DNA of 6,834 nucleotides, taken from contig JACCXE010000079.1 of the NCBI GenBank assembly GCA_013697265.1, positions 1 to 6,834 of the forward strand, in the 5' to 3' direction. The position numbers and the translations under genes were made by a program. Positions 1 to 6,723 of this stretch are shown piece after piece. The notes under the pieces were generated by a model. That model did no database searches. It saw nothing but the letters and a program-made list of their open reading frames with translations, and was not told the origin of the DNA. Numbering within the stretch: position 1 is the stretch's first letter; every line of letters begins with the position of its first letter. The DNA comes from Actinomycetota bacterium. GTDB taxonomy: Bacteria; Actinomycetota; Acidimicrobiia; Acidimicrobiales; JACCXE01.

Positions 1-432
1 CGGCATGTAGATGTTCACGCGGTCGCCACGCTTCACGCCGAGGTTCTTCAAGACGTTGGCGAAACGCTCGACCTCGTCGAGCATCTGGGCGTAGGTGATC
101 GTGCGGGTGTCGCCCGGTTCGCCCTCCCAGTGGAACGCGACCTTGTCGCCCTTGCCCGCTACGACGTGGCGGTCGAGTGCGTTCACACTGACGTTGAGGG
201 TGCCCCCGATAAACCACTTGGCGAAGGGCAGGTTCCACTCGCAGATCGTGGACCACTTGTCGTACCAGTCGAGGGCCTCGGCCTGCTTGGCCCAGAACGC
301 TTCGCGGTCTGCCGTGGCGTCGTCGTACATCGACGCGTCGGTAACGAGGGCGTGGCTGAGGAACTCGGGTGACGGCGGAAACCGCCGGTCCTCAAACGAG
401 AGCGCTTCGATTGCGGCGTCAGAGTCAGCCAT
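1..432 (-). CDS. acs: Acetyl-CoA synthetase (AMP-forming), N-terminal part, cut by window edge
   Basis: This is the first 144 residues of an acetate-CoA ligase, which activates acetate with ATP to acetyl-AMP and then forms acetyl-CoA in the cytoplasm. The match is to the N-terminal (ACAS_N) region of the family: residues 26-60 carry the typical pattern of a short helix, 'AFWAKQAEALDWYDKW' (residues 45-60), then 'PFAKWFIGGTLNVSVNALDRH' around residues 69-89, 'HWEGEPGD' at 101-108, and the start of the AMP-binding domain 'TITYAQMLDEVERFANVLK' around 111-129 followed by 'GVKRGDRVNIYMP'. The core ATP-binding and catalytic motifs lie beyond the left edge and cannot be checked. The ATG at 432-430 is chosen because the distance to the first conserved block fits the family. 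No convincing Shine-Dalgarno sequence precedes it; a TANNNT box sits six bases upstream. The gene starts 20 bases after the methyltransferase stop codon, in the same direction. Propionyl-CoA synthetase is a less likely alternative. Confidence 0.93.
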   Translation of the reverse strand, partial: MADSDAAIEALSFEDRRFPPSPEFLSHALVTDASMYDDATADREAFWAKQAEALDWYDKWSTICEWNLPFAKWFIGGTLNVSVNALDRHVVAGKGDKVAFHWEGEPGDTRTITYAQMLDEVERFANVLKNLGVKRGDRVNIYMP

Positions 433-438
433 GCCCTG

Positions 439-471
439 AGCGTAGAACGGACTTATGTGGGCGTGTCCCAC
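439..471 (-). promoter_or_regulatory. Possible leaderless promoter with small inverted repeat ahead of acs
   Basis: On the minus strand the hexamer TACGCT (444-439) fits the actinobacterial -10 consensus TANNNT and ends six bases before the acs ATG, which would place the transcription start at or next to the start codon. A weak -35-like GGGACA (469-464) lies 19 bases upstream. The perfect inverted repeat GTGGG-N5-CCCAC (457-471) overlaps this -35-like element and could be a protein-binding site or merely a small hairpin. All of this overlaps the end of the methyltransferase gene. The elements are short and could arise by chance, so the call is tentative. It is supported mainly by the absence of a ribosome binding site for acs. 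Confidence 0.22.
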
Positions 472-1445
472 TCGGCGACAAGGAAGCCGCCGGGGCCGGA
501 CGGATCGAGCAGCGCGTCAGCTTCGCTGACGCGGCTGCGCGCCTTGAGCGCCTCGAGGTCGCCGATCGCGGCACGCTCGTGCCACGTCGCGCGGGCCGCC
601 GCGACAAGCTCGTCGATGCCGTGGGCCCGCAGCCAGTCGGCTTGGGTGCTGAGCGTGTGGGGAGCCAACTGGTCGAACGCGATGTCGGTGGTGATGTCCT
701 GCGAGCCCGGCTTTCGCAGCGGGTCTTTGCCCCGGCCTTGGTCGCGGTAGGTGCGCAACCAGTCGCGCCCAGCCCAGCGGGCCAACTCATCGGTGGTGCG
801 AGTGCCGTAGTCGATCAGCGCGATGTGGGACTGCTCGAACACGCACCGAGCCCGGCTCAACCACTGGATCGCCGCGGTGTGCCACGGGATACGAGCACCG
901 ACCTCGGCGTGGATGTGATCGAAGCGCGGCACCTTCTCGCCCATACCGAACGCGTACCGGTCTCCGGTTCGCACCACGCGTAGCTCGCGCCAACCGTCAT
1001 GGGCTCGCTCGACCACTTTGAACACCAGGTTGTCGAGCAGTTCGTTGGCCAGCACCACCCCGGTCATCCCCAGCGACCCTGGCTCGGGCAACTCGGCGCG
1101 GGCGTCGACGATCGTCGCCGCTTCAGTTCGGGCCGGCGCGGCGCGTTCGACCACGACGTAGTGGAGTGCGTCGGCGCACCGGGGTTTGGCGGCGAGGATG
1201 GCGGTGGCGAGGGATCCCCGTCCCCCACCGGCTTCGACTACCGGGAACGGCGAGGGCTGTCCGAGTTGGTGCCACCACGCGTCGAGGGCGCGGGCCACCA
1301 CGGCACCGAACAGCGGACCGATCTCAGGGCTGGTGAGGAAGGCAGCGCCGCGGCGGCCGGGCGCCGACCCGCTGCTGTAGAAGCCACCGCCGCCGTACAG
1401 CGCGGTGTCCATGAAGTCGTCGAAGCCGACCCCGTCAACGGTCAT
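453..1445 (-). CDS. SAM-dependent methyltransferase, MidA/NDUFAF7 family (COG1565, DUF185)
   Basis: This 330-residue cytoplasmic protein has the full signature series of the MidA/NDUFAF7 family. It shows 'FMDTALYGGGGFYSSG' (11-26, the usual FMELALYxPxxGYY block), 'FLTSPEIGPLFG' (36-47), the SAM-binding loop 'VVEAGGGRGSL' (69-79, commonly ELGPGRGTL), 'VLANELLDNLVFKVVE' (131-146, commonly NEFFDALP), 'IALIDYG' (208-214), and 'LRTYRDQGRGKDPLRKPGSQDITTDIAF' spanning about 230-257. In mitochondria NDUFAF7 dimethylates an arginine of NDUFS2, the NuoD counterpart, during complex I assembly. The same role here is an inference from family and position. The ATG at 1445-1443 is the only plausible start: five codons upstream in the same frame is the nuoN stop. 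This leaves only ten residues before the first conserved block, fewer than many relatives have. The SAM loop reads GGGRG where GPGRG is common, which should still bind SAM. There is only a weak GGCGG at 1456-1452 as a ribosome site, so translation is probably coupled to nuoN. Confidence 0.88.
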   Translation of the reverse strand: MTVDGVGFDDFMDTALYGGGGFYSSGSAPGRRGAAFLTSPEIGPLFGAVVARALDAWWHQLGQPSPFPVVEAGGGRGSLATAILAAKPRCADALHYVVVERAAPARTEAATIVDARAELPEPGSLGMTGVVLANELLDNLVFKVVERAHDGWRELRVVRTGDRYAFGMGEKVPRFDHIHAEVGARIPWHTAAIQWLSRARCVFEQSHIALIDYGTRTTDELARWAGRDWLRTYRDQGRGKDPLRKPGSQDITTDIAFDQLAPHTLSTQADWLRAHGIDELVAAARATWHERAAIGDLEALKARSRVSEADALLDPSGPGGFLVAEWDTPT

Positions 1446-1460
1446 CGAGGACCGCCAGAG

Positions 1461-3017
1461 CTACAGGCGGGCGAGAACGGTGACGTCGGCGAGACGACCA
1501 AACAACGAGGGGTAGACGCCGAGGACAACGGTGAGCACGACAGTGATGGTCAGGGCGGCGCCGAGCGCGGGCGGTACGCGGATCGGCGTGACGTCGCCGT
1601 CGGGCACCGGGCTCATCCACATCTCGCGCGCGACCGACGCGTAATAAAACAGCGCGATCACCGAGTTCACTCCGGCGATCACGGCCAGTGCGATCGCCGC
1701 GCCGGTGCCGGCGTCGAGCGTGGCGCTGAACATGAACAGCTTGGCGAACCAACCACCGAGGGGCGGGATGCCGGCGAGGCTGAACATGAACGCCGACATC
1801 AGCAAGGTGAGCCCCGGCGCGTAGGTGAAGAGGCCGCCGTAACTGGAGATCTCGCCCGAACGCGTCTTGCGGGCCACGGCAATCACCACCGCGAAGGCGC
1901 CGAGGTTCATCGCCGTGTATACGAGCAGGTACATCGCGCTCGCCTTCTGCGCGGTGACCAGGGCGTCGCCGTTGGCGCCCGCTACGGCGAACGGCACGAG
2001 GATGTAGCCGGCCTGCGCGATCGAGCTGTAGGCCAGCATGCGCACGATGTTCGTTTGGCGCAGCGCGATCAGGTTGCCGACGGTCATCGACAGCGCGGCC
2101 AGCACCCAGCACAAGGGGCCCCAGACCTCGTTGTTCGACAGGAAGCCGACGTAGAGGATTTCGATCAGGGCGACGAAGCCCGCAGTCTTGCTTGCTACCG
2201 ACAGGAACGCTGCTACGGGGGTTGGGGCGCCTTCGTACGTGTCGGGGGCCCAGAAGTGGAACGGCACGGCCGACACCTTGAACGCGAACCCGAGCACGAT
2301 CATCAACAACGCGACGGTGATCAGCGGCGGGGTCGTGCCCTGTTGCGCGAGTTGGGCGCCGATGTCGGCGAGCACGGTGGTGCCGGTGGTGCCGAACACC
2401 AGCGACATGCCATAGAGCATCACGGCCGATGACAACACGCCCAGTAGGTAGTACTTCAGCGCCGCTTCATTGCTCTTGAGGTCACGCTTGCGCCAACCGG
2501 CAAGCATGTACGCGGGCAGCGAAAGCATTTCGAGGGCGACGAAGATCGTGATCAGGTCTCGTGACGAAGCCATCACGACCATGCCGAGGATCGACGACAG
2601 CAACAGGAAGCTGTACTCGCCCTCGTAGTAGTCGCCGTCGGCCACGTAGTTCGTGGACATCAACAACACGATGTAGCCCGTAGCGATGAACAAGCCCTTG
2701 AAGACCAGCGAAAAGTCGTCGACCACGAAGGCGCCACCGAACATCACGCGGTCGTGGCCGTCGACGGCCAGCGTGATGATCGGAATCAGCGAGGCGAGCA
2801 CGCCGAGGCCGGCCAGGTTGGTGACAATGACCTTGCGGTCTTCGGGCACGAAGAGGTCGGTCAGCAAGACCAGCACGAGCACGCCGGTGAGCACGATCTC
2901 GGGCGCGAACGCGTGGTAATCGATGACGGGACGGGTGAAACCGCCCGACCCCGTGGCTGCTGCCCCGAGCCCGCCGGCTCCGGAGGCAAAAGGCAGTAGT
3001 GACGCGATCTGCAGCAT
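1461..3017 (-). CDS. nuoN: NADH-quinone oxidoreductase subunit N
   Basis: NuoN is an antiporter-like, proton-translocating subunit in the membrane arm of complex I, next to NuoM on one side and the NuoA/J/K module on the other. The 518-residue protein is made of about 14 hydrophobic segments and has the expected charged residues: Glu163 in 'FVALEMLSLPAYMLAG' (the E. coli Glu133 position), Lys247 in 'GFAFKVSAVPFHFWAPD' (Lys217), Lys277 in 'FLSVASKTAGF' (Lys247) and Lys426 in 'SLAGIPPLGGWFAKLF' (Lys395). The block 'PDTYEGAPTPVAAFLS' at 258-273 separates it from NuoL and NuoM. The ATG at 3017-3015 lies three bases after the nuoM stop and has no Shine-Dalgarno sequence, pointing to termination-reinitiation. 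No other start codon lies between it and the first conserved block. About 30 residues precede the usual family start near 'IDYHAFAPEIVL' (32-43); they are Gly/Ala rich after a short hydrophobic stretch. The stop is TAG. Confidence 0.97.
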   Translation of the reverse strand: MLQIASLLPFASGAGGLGAAATGSGGFTRPVIDYHAFAPEIVLTGVLVLVLLTDLFVPEDRKVIVTNLAGLGVLASLIPIITLAVDGHDRVMFGGAFVVDDFSLVFKGLFIATGYIVLLMSTNYVADGDYYEGEYSFLLLSSILGMVVMASSRDLITIFVALEMLSLPAYMLAGWRKRDLKSNEAALKYYLLGVLSSAVMLYGMSLVFGTTGTTVLADIGAQLAQQGTTPPLITVALLMIVLGFAFKVSAVPFHFWAPDTYEGAPTPVAAFLSVASKTAGFVALIEILYVGFLSNNEVWGPLCWVLAALSMTVGNLIALRQTNIVRMLAYSSIAQAGYILVPFAVAGANGDALVTAQKASAMYLLVYTAMNLGAFAVVIAVARKTRSGEISSYGGLFTYAPGLTLLMSAFMFSLAGIPPLGGWFAKLFMFSATLDAGTGAAIALAVIAGVNSVIALFYYASVAREMWMSPVPDGDVTPIRVPPALGAALTITVVLTVVLGVYPSLFGRLADVTVLARL

Positions 3018-3020
3018 CGG

Positions 3021-4553
3021 TTAGTGGCCGATCGACGCGAGCGTGCGCGCGATGTCGGTGACGGCGCCGTCGGTCATCTTGAAGATCAGCGAAGGCAACA
3101 CGCCCAACACCAGGATGAGCACGAGCATCGGCGTCCACGCAATCCACTCGGGGCCGTGCACGTCGTGGATGTGCGCGTCGACAAACTCGTCCTTCGGCGC
3201 GCCGAATGCGACGCGCTGGAACATCCAGAGGAGATAGCCGGCGGCGAGGACGGTGCCGATCGCCGCGATCACCATGTAGACGCGGAAGGTGTCGACCGAC
3301 AGCCCGGCGGCCGGGTTGAACGCGGACAGGATCGCCGGGAACTCACCCCAGAAGCCGGCCAGGCCGGGCAGGCCGAGCGACGCCATGCACAGGAACCCGA
3401 GGATCCAGCCGAGCTTGGGCGCTTGGATGAGCAGCCCGCCGAGTCGGTTGATCTCGCGGGTGCCGTAGCGCTCGCCGATCGACCCGGCGGCAAAGAACAG
3501 CATGCCGGTGATCAGACCGTGGGCGATCATCCCGAACACCGCCGCGTTGATGCCGAAGCTCGTGAGTGTGGAGATGCCCAGCATCACGAAGCCCATGTGG
3601 GCGACCGACGAGAACGCGATCAGCCGCTTCAGGTCTTTCTGAGCCAGGCAGCCCAAGGCGCCGTAGATGATGCCGATCACGGCGAGCAGGCCGATCCAAG
3701 GTGCCCACGTGTGGGCGGCGTCGGGCAGGATCGGCAACGCGATGCGCACGAAGCCGTAGGTACCGAGCTTCAGCAGGATCGCAGCGAGGATCACCGAGCC
3801 CACCGTCGGCGCTTCGGTGTGCGCGTCGGGCAGCCACGTATGGAACGGGAACATCGGCACCTTGATGGCAAAACCCATGAACAGCGCGGCGAAGATCCAC
3901 ACCTCGGTGTTGTGCGGCAACAGGTCGCCCGCTGTGGCCACCAGCGTTGGGATGTCGAAGGTGCGGCCGGCCCGGAAGTACAACGCTAAGAAGCCCAAGA
4001 TCATCAGCGCCGAGCCGAACAGAGTGAAGAGGAAGAACTTGATCGACGCGTACTGACGGTTGGCGCCGCCCCACACACCGATCATGAAGTACATCGGCAA
4101 CAGCACAAGTTCGAAGAAGACGAAGAACAGGATGAGGTCTTGGGCGATGAACGTGCCGTTCATGCCCGTCTCGAGCAGGAGAATCAGCGCCAGGAACGCC
4201 TTGGGGTTGTGCGGTTCGGGAAAGTGGTCCCACGAATAAATCACGCACAACACGCAGATGAACATCGACAACACGACCAGGGGCAGCGACAGTCCGTCGA
4301 TACCGACGTGGTACCGGCTGTTGATGATCTCGATCCATTCCTTGTTGACCGAGAACTGCAACTTGCCGGTGCGGTCGTAGTCGAAGTTGACGAGCAGCCA
4401 CGCGCCCACTCCGGCAGTAACGATCGTGGTCGCCAGGGCGACCTGCTTGATAAAGAGCTCGTTTTCCTTCGGGATCAGCAACAGCAACGCGGCACCTGCG
4501 ATCGGCAGGAATATCGCGAGGCTCAGGCCCCAGTGGACGAGGATGTCGTTCAC
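3021..4553 (-). CDS. nuoM: NADH-quinone oxidoreductase subunit M
   Basis: NuoM is the middle antiporter-like proton-pumping subunit of the complex I membrane arm, between NuoL and NuoN. The 510-residue product is the usual length and almost wholly membrane-spanning. Diagnostic residues are Glu148 in 'FFVFFELVLLPMYFMIGVWGG' (the essential Glu144 of E. coli), Lys231 in 'GFAIKVPMFPFHTWLPDAHTEAPT' (Lys234), Lys262 in 'ILLKLGTYGFVR' (Lys265), His345 in 'GMIAHGLITGMLFFAAGS', and Glu404 in 'GFWGEFPAIL' (Glu407). The start is GTG at 4553-4551, selected because a strong AGGAG lies five bases upstream and the protein then begins at the normal family position. The gap to the nuoL stop is eight bases and to the nuoN start three bases, so this is one transcription unit. 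Nothing in the coding sequence looks damaged or foreign. Confidence 0.98.
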   Translation of the reverse strand: MNDILVHWGLSLAIFLPIAGAALLLLIPKENELFIKQVALATTIVTAGVGAWLLVNFDYDRTGKLQFSVNKEWIEIINSRYHVGIDGLSLPLVVLSMFICVLCVIYSWDHFPEPHNPKAFLALILLLETGMNGTFIAQDLILFFVFFELVLLPMYFMIGVWGGANRQYASIKFFLFTLFGSALMILGFLALYFRAGRTFDIPTLVATAGDLLPHNTEVWIFAALFMGFAIKVPMFPFHTWLPDAHTEAPTVGSVILAAILLKLGTYGFVRIALPILPDAAHTWAPWIGLLAVIGIIYGALGCLAQKDLKRLIAFSSVAHMGFVMLGISTLTSFGINAAVFGMIAHGLITGMLFFAAGSIGERYGTREINRLGGLLIQAPKLGWILGFLCMASLGLPGLAGFWGEFPAILSAFNPAAGLSVDTFRVYMVIAAIGTVLAAGYLLWMFQRVAFGAPKDEFVDAHIHDVHGPEWIAWTPMLVLILVLGVLPSLIFKMTDGAVTDIARTLASIGH

Positions 4554-4558
4554 AAAGT

Positions 4559-4563
4559 CTCCT
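4559..4563 (-). promoter_or_regulatory. Ribosome binding site of nuoM, overlapping nuoL stop
   Basis: AGGAG on the minus strand begins inside the TAG stop codon of nuoL (4564-4562) and is separated by ACTTT from the GTG start of nuoM. It is the best Shine-Dalgarno sequence in the window and fixes the non-ATG start. The overlap with the stop codon implies that ribosomes ending nuoL are well placed to start nuoM, helping equal production of the two subunits. Confidence 0.75.
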
Positions 4564-6721
4564 ATTTAGCGAATCGCCACAATGCGACTGCGAACACGAT
4601 CAGCGCTCCGAAGAGAACCGCTGCGTACTGCTGCACCTTGCCGGTTTGCACCGTGCGCAAGGCCCCACCGCCGGCGTCGGCGGAAACGCCGATACCGTTT
4701 ACTGCGCCGTCCACCACTTTTTGATCAACGACGTCATAGGTAAACCGCCCGAGAATGATCGCGAGGGCGGCGGTGCCGTTGAGGATGCCGTCGAGGATGT
4801 GCTGGTTGAACCAGTACGTCGCCCGCGCTATCGGCCCCTTGATGCTGCCGACCACCCCATCGGTGTAAAGCGTGTCGAGGTAGTACTTGTTGACTAAGAA
4901 GTTGTAACCGGCCCTCGGTAGCCCGCCGCGGGCGACAACGCCGCGGGGCCCGAGGTTGCGGAAGTAATAACCGCCGGCCACGGCGATACCGCCCACGGCG
5001 GCCGCGAGGCCCGACAACGCGAGCACGCCGTTGAAGCCGTGGTGGGTGACGACGTTGCTCACGTAGGCCGGCTCGAACCAGTCGGCGAACAGCTCGATGT
5101 GCAGCATCGGCGCTTGGAGTAGGCCGGCAACCACGGAGAGGAACGCAAGAAAGACGAGCGGACCGGTGATGGGCAGCGGCGACTCGTGGGGATGATGGTG
5201 CGCGGCGTTACCCCGCGGTTCACCGTGGAAGGTGAGGTAGATGCAGCGGGTCATGTAGGCCGCGGTCATGACGGCACCCACCAGGCCGACGTACAAGAAG
5301 AGGTTGTAGCCGTTGCCGTTGGCACCGACGAGGATCTCGTCTTTCGACCAGAAGCCGGCCAACGGGAAGATACCCGCGAGCGCCAGTGACGCGATCACAA
5401 AGGTCCAGTACGTGATGGGCATGTGCTTCTTCAGCCCGCCCATGTCTTCTTTCATGTCGAAGCTGTGATGCGAGCCGCTGTGGGCAACCGAACCGGCGCC
5501 CAGGAACAGGCACGCCTTGAAGAACGCGTGAGTGAAGAGATGGAACACGGCCGCCGTCCAGGCACCGACGCCGAGGGCCATCACCATGTAGCCGAGCTGG
5601 CTCACCGTTGAATAGGCGAGCACTTTCTTGATGTCGCGCTGCACGAAGGCCAGCACCGCCGCGATGATGATCGTGATGCCGCCCACCATCGCCACCGGCG
5701 TGTAGCCGTCGCCCGCGCCGATGTGGAAGCCCTGCCAGAACACGCCGTAGAGCCGGGCGACGAGGAACACCCCGGCCACGACCATGGTGGCCGCGTGGAT
5801 CAACGCGGAGACGGGCGTGGGGCCGGCCATCGCGTCGGGTAGCCACGTGTGCAACGGGAACTGCGCGCTCTTGCCGATCACCGCGAGCAGCAAGGCTGCG
5901 GCCGCCGCGGCGAGCAGGCCCTGGTCGAGTTGGGCGCCGAGGGCGAGGTTGTTCGTGGTGCCGATGTCGAAGGTGCCCGCGAGGCCGAACAGCATCGAAA
6001 TGCCGACGAGCAGGCCGATGTCTCCGGTGCGCGTGGTGAAGAAGGCTTTGAGTGCGGCGTTGGAGTTGTCTTTGTCCTCCCACCAGTGGCCGATGAGCAT
6101 GAACGAACACAGACCCATGAGCTCCCAGCCGAAGATCATCTGCAGCGTGTTGCTCGAGGTGACCAGGATGAACATGCCCGAGGTGAACAGGCTCAGCGCC
6201 GCGAAGTAGTGCGTCTTGCGCCGGTCGTCCCGGAGGTACTCGGTGGAGAAGATGTGCACGAGCAGCGAGATTGTCGACACGACCACCAGCAAGGCCACGC
6301 TCAAGCCGTCGATGAGTACGCCCGCCTTGATCTTGGTGCCGCCGACTTCGAACCAGGTCGTCTCGTGGAGCACCGGTTCCCGCTTCAGCACGGTCTCCTC
6401 GCGCTCTTCGCCAGCCGCGCCGTGCTCTTCCTCGGCAGCCGTCGCGTGCTCGTCGACGGTGGCCTCGCCGTGCGCGTTGGATTCTTCAATCGACGCGGCC
6501 TGCGACTGGGCGATCTGCGCCGCGGTGGCCTGATGCAGCGTCTCGACGGTTTTGTCTCGGCCGATCCATTGCCCGGCCAGTACGAGCGACATGAGGAAGC
6601 AGGCCACGAGGGCGAAGACGCCGATGGACGCGCCCTTGCTCGGGAACCGCTTTCCGAAAAACAGGATCAAGAAGAACGAACAAACGGGGACGAGCGGGAT
6701 GAGCCACGCGTGGTCGAGCAC
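4562..6721 (-). CDS. nuoL: NADH-quinone oxidoreductase subunit L
   Basis: NuoL is the distal antiporter-like proton-pumping subunit of complex I and carries the lateral helix that runs along the membrane arm. Key residues, with E. coli equivalents, are Glu200 in 'FGWELMGLCSFMLIG' (Glu144), Lys284 in 'VIGKSAQFPLHTWLPDAMAGPTPVS' region (Lys229), His309 in 'ALIHAATMV' (His254), His394, His398 and Lys402 in 'FHLFTHAFFKACLF' (His334, His338, Lys342) and Lys460 in 'GFWSKDEIL' (Lys399). The C-terminal part has a membrane segment near 567-587, the probable lateral helix region 600-690, and a last membrane helix near 698-715. At 719 residues it is about 100 longer than E. coli NuoL. About half of this comes from an acidic, His-containing loop at 53-128, predicted on the outer side of the membrane. 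A second His-rich loop lies at 508-513. The start is GTG (6721-6719), two bases after the nuoK stop, with AAGGG six bases upstream. Confidence 0.98.
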   Translation of the reverse strand: MLDHAWLIPLVPVCSFFLILFFGKRFPSKGASIGVFALVACFLMSLVLAGQWIGRDKTVETLHQATAAQIAQSQAASIEESNAHGEATVDEHATAAEEEHGAAGEEREETVLKREPVLHETTWFEVGGTKIKAGVLIDGLSVALLVVVSTISLLVHIFSTEYLRDDRRKTHYFAALSLFTSGMFILVTSSNTLQMIFGWELMGLCSFMLIGHWWEDKDNSNAALKAFFTTRTGDIGLLVGISMLFGLAGTFDIGTTNNLALGAQLDQGLLAAAAAALLLAVIGKSAQFPLHTWLPDAMAGPTPVSALIHAATMVVAGVFLVARLYGVFWQGFHIGAGDGYTPVAMVGGITIIIAAVLAFVQRDIKKVLAYSTVSQLGYMVMALGVGAWTAAVFHLFTHAFFKACLFLGAGSVAHSGSHHSFDMKEDMGGLKKHMPITYWTFVIASLALAGIFPLAGFWSKDEILVGANGNGYNLFLYVGLVGAVMTAAYMTRCIYLTFHGEPRGNAAHHHPHESPLPITGPLVFLAFLSVVAGLLQAPMLHIELFADWFEPAYVSNVVTHHGFNGVLALSGLAAAVGGIAVAGGYYFRNLGPRGVVARGGLPRAGYNFLVNKYYLDTLYTDGVVGSIKGPIARATYWFNQHILDGILNGTAALAIILGRFTYDVVDQKVVDGAVNGIGVSADAGGGALRTVQTGKVQQYAAVLFGALIVFAVALWRFAK

Positions 6722-6723
6722 GA

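Noticed and set aside
457..471. Small hairpin GTGGG-N5-CCCAC as a terminator between the methyltransferase and acs
   Set aside because: The stem is only five pairs, it lies within the last codons of the methyltransferase and no T-run follows, so it is not a convincing intrinsic terminator. It is kept only as a possible regulatory repeat.
999..2432. 477-residue open frame on the plus strand opposite nuoN and the methyltransferase
   Set aside because: Its product is rich in Arg, Gly, Glu, His and Asp with no hydrophobic core or recognisable motif, as expected for the antisense of high-G+C genes, and the minus-strand genes in the same place are unmistakable.
3024..3989. 321-residue plus-strand open frame opposite nuoM
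   Set aside because: Low-complexity Arg/Glu/His/Gln-rich translation typical of an antisense shadow; nuoM fully explains the region.
3343..4401. 352-residue minus-strand open frame inside nuoM in another frame
   Set aside because: Out-of-frame shadow, very rich in Arg, Pro and His, with no motif; nuoM in the other frame is certain.
6338..6565. The NuoL loop as an inserted foreign sequence or mobile element remnant
   Set aside because: The reading frame is intact, base composition matches the flanks and there are no flanking repeats, so it looks like ordinary loop expansion.
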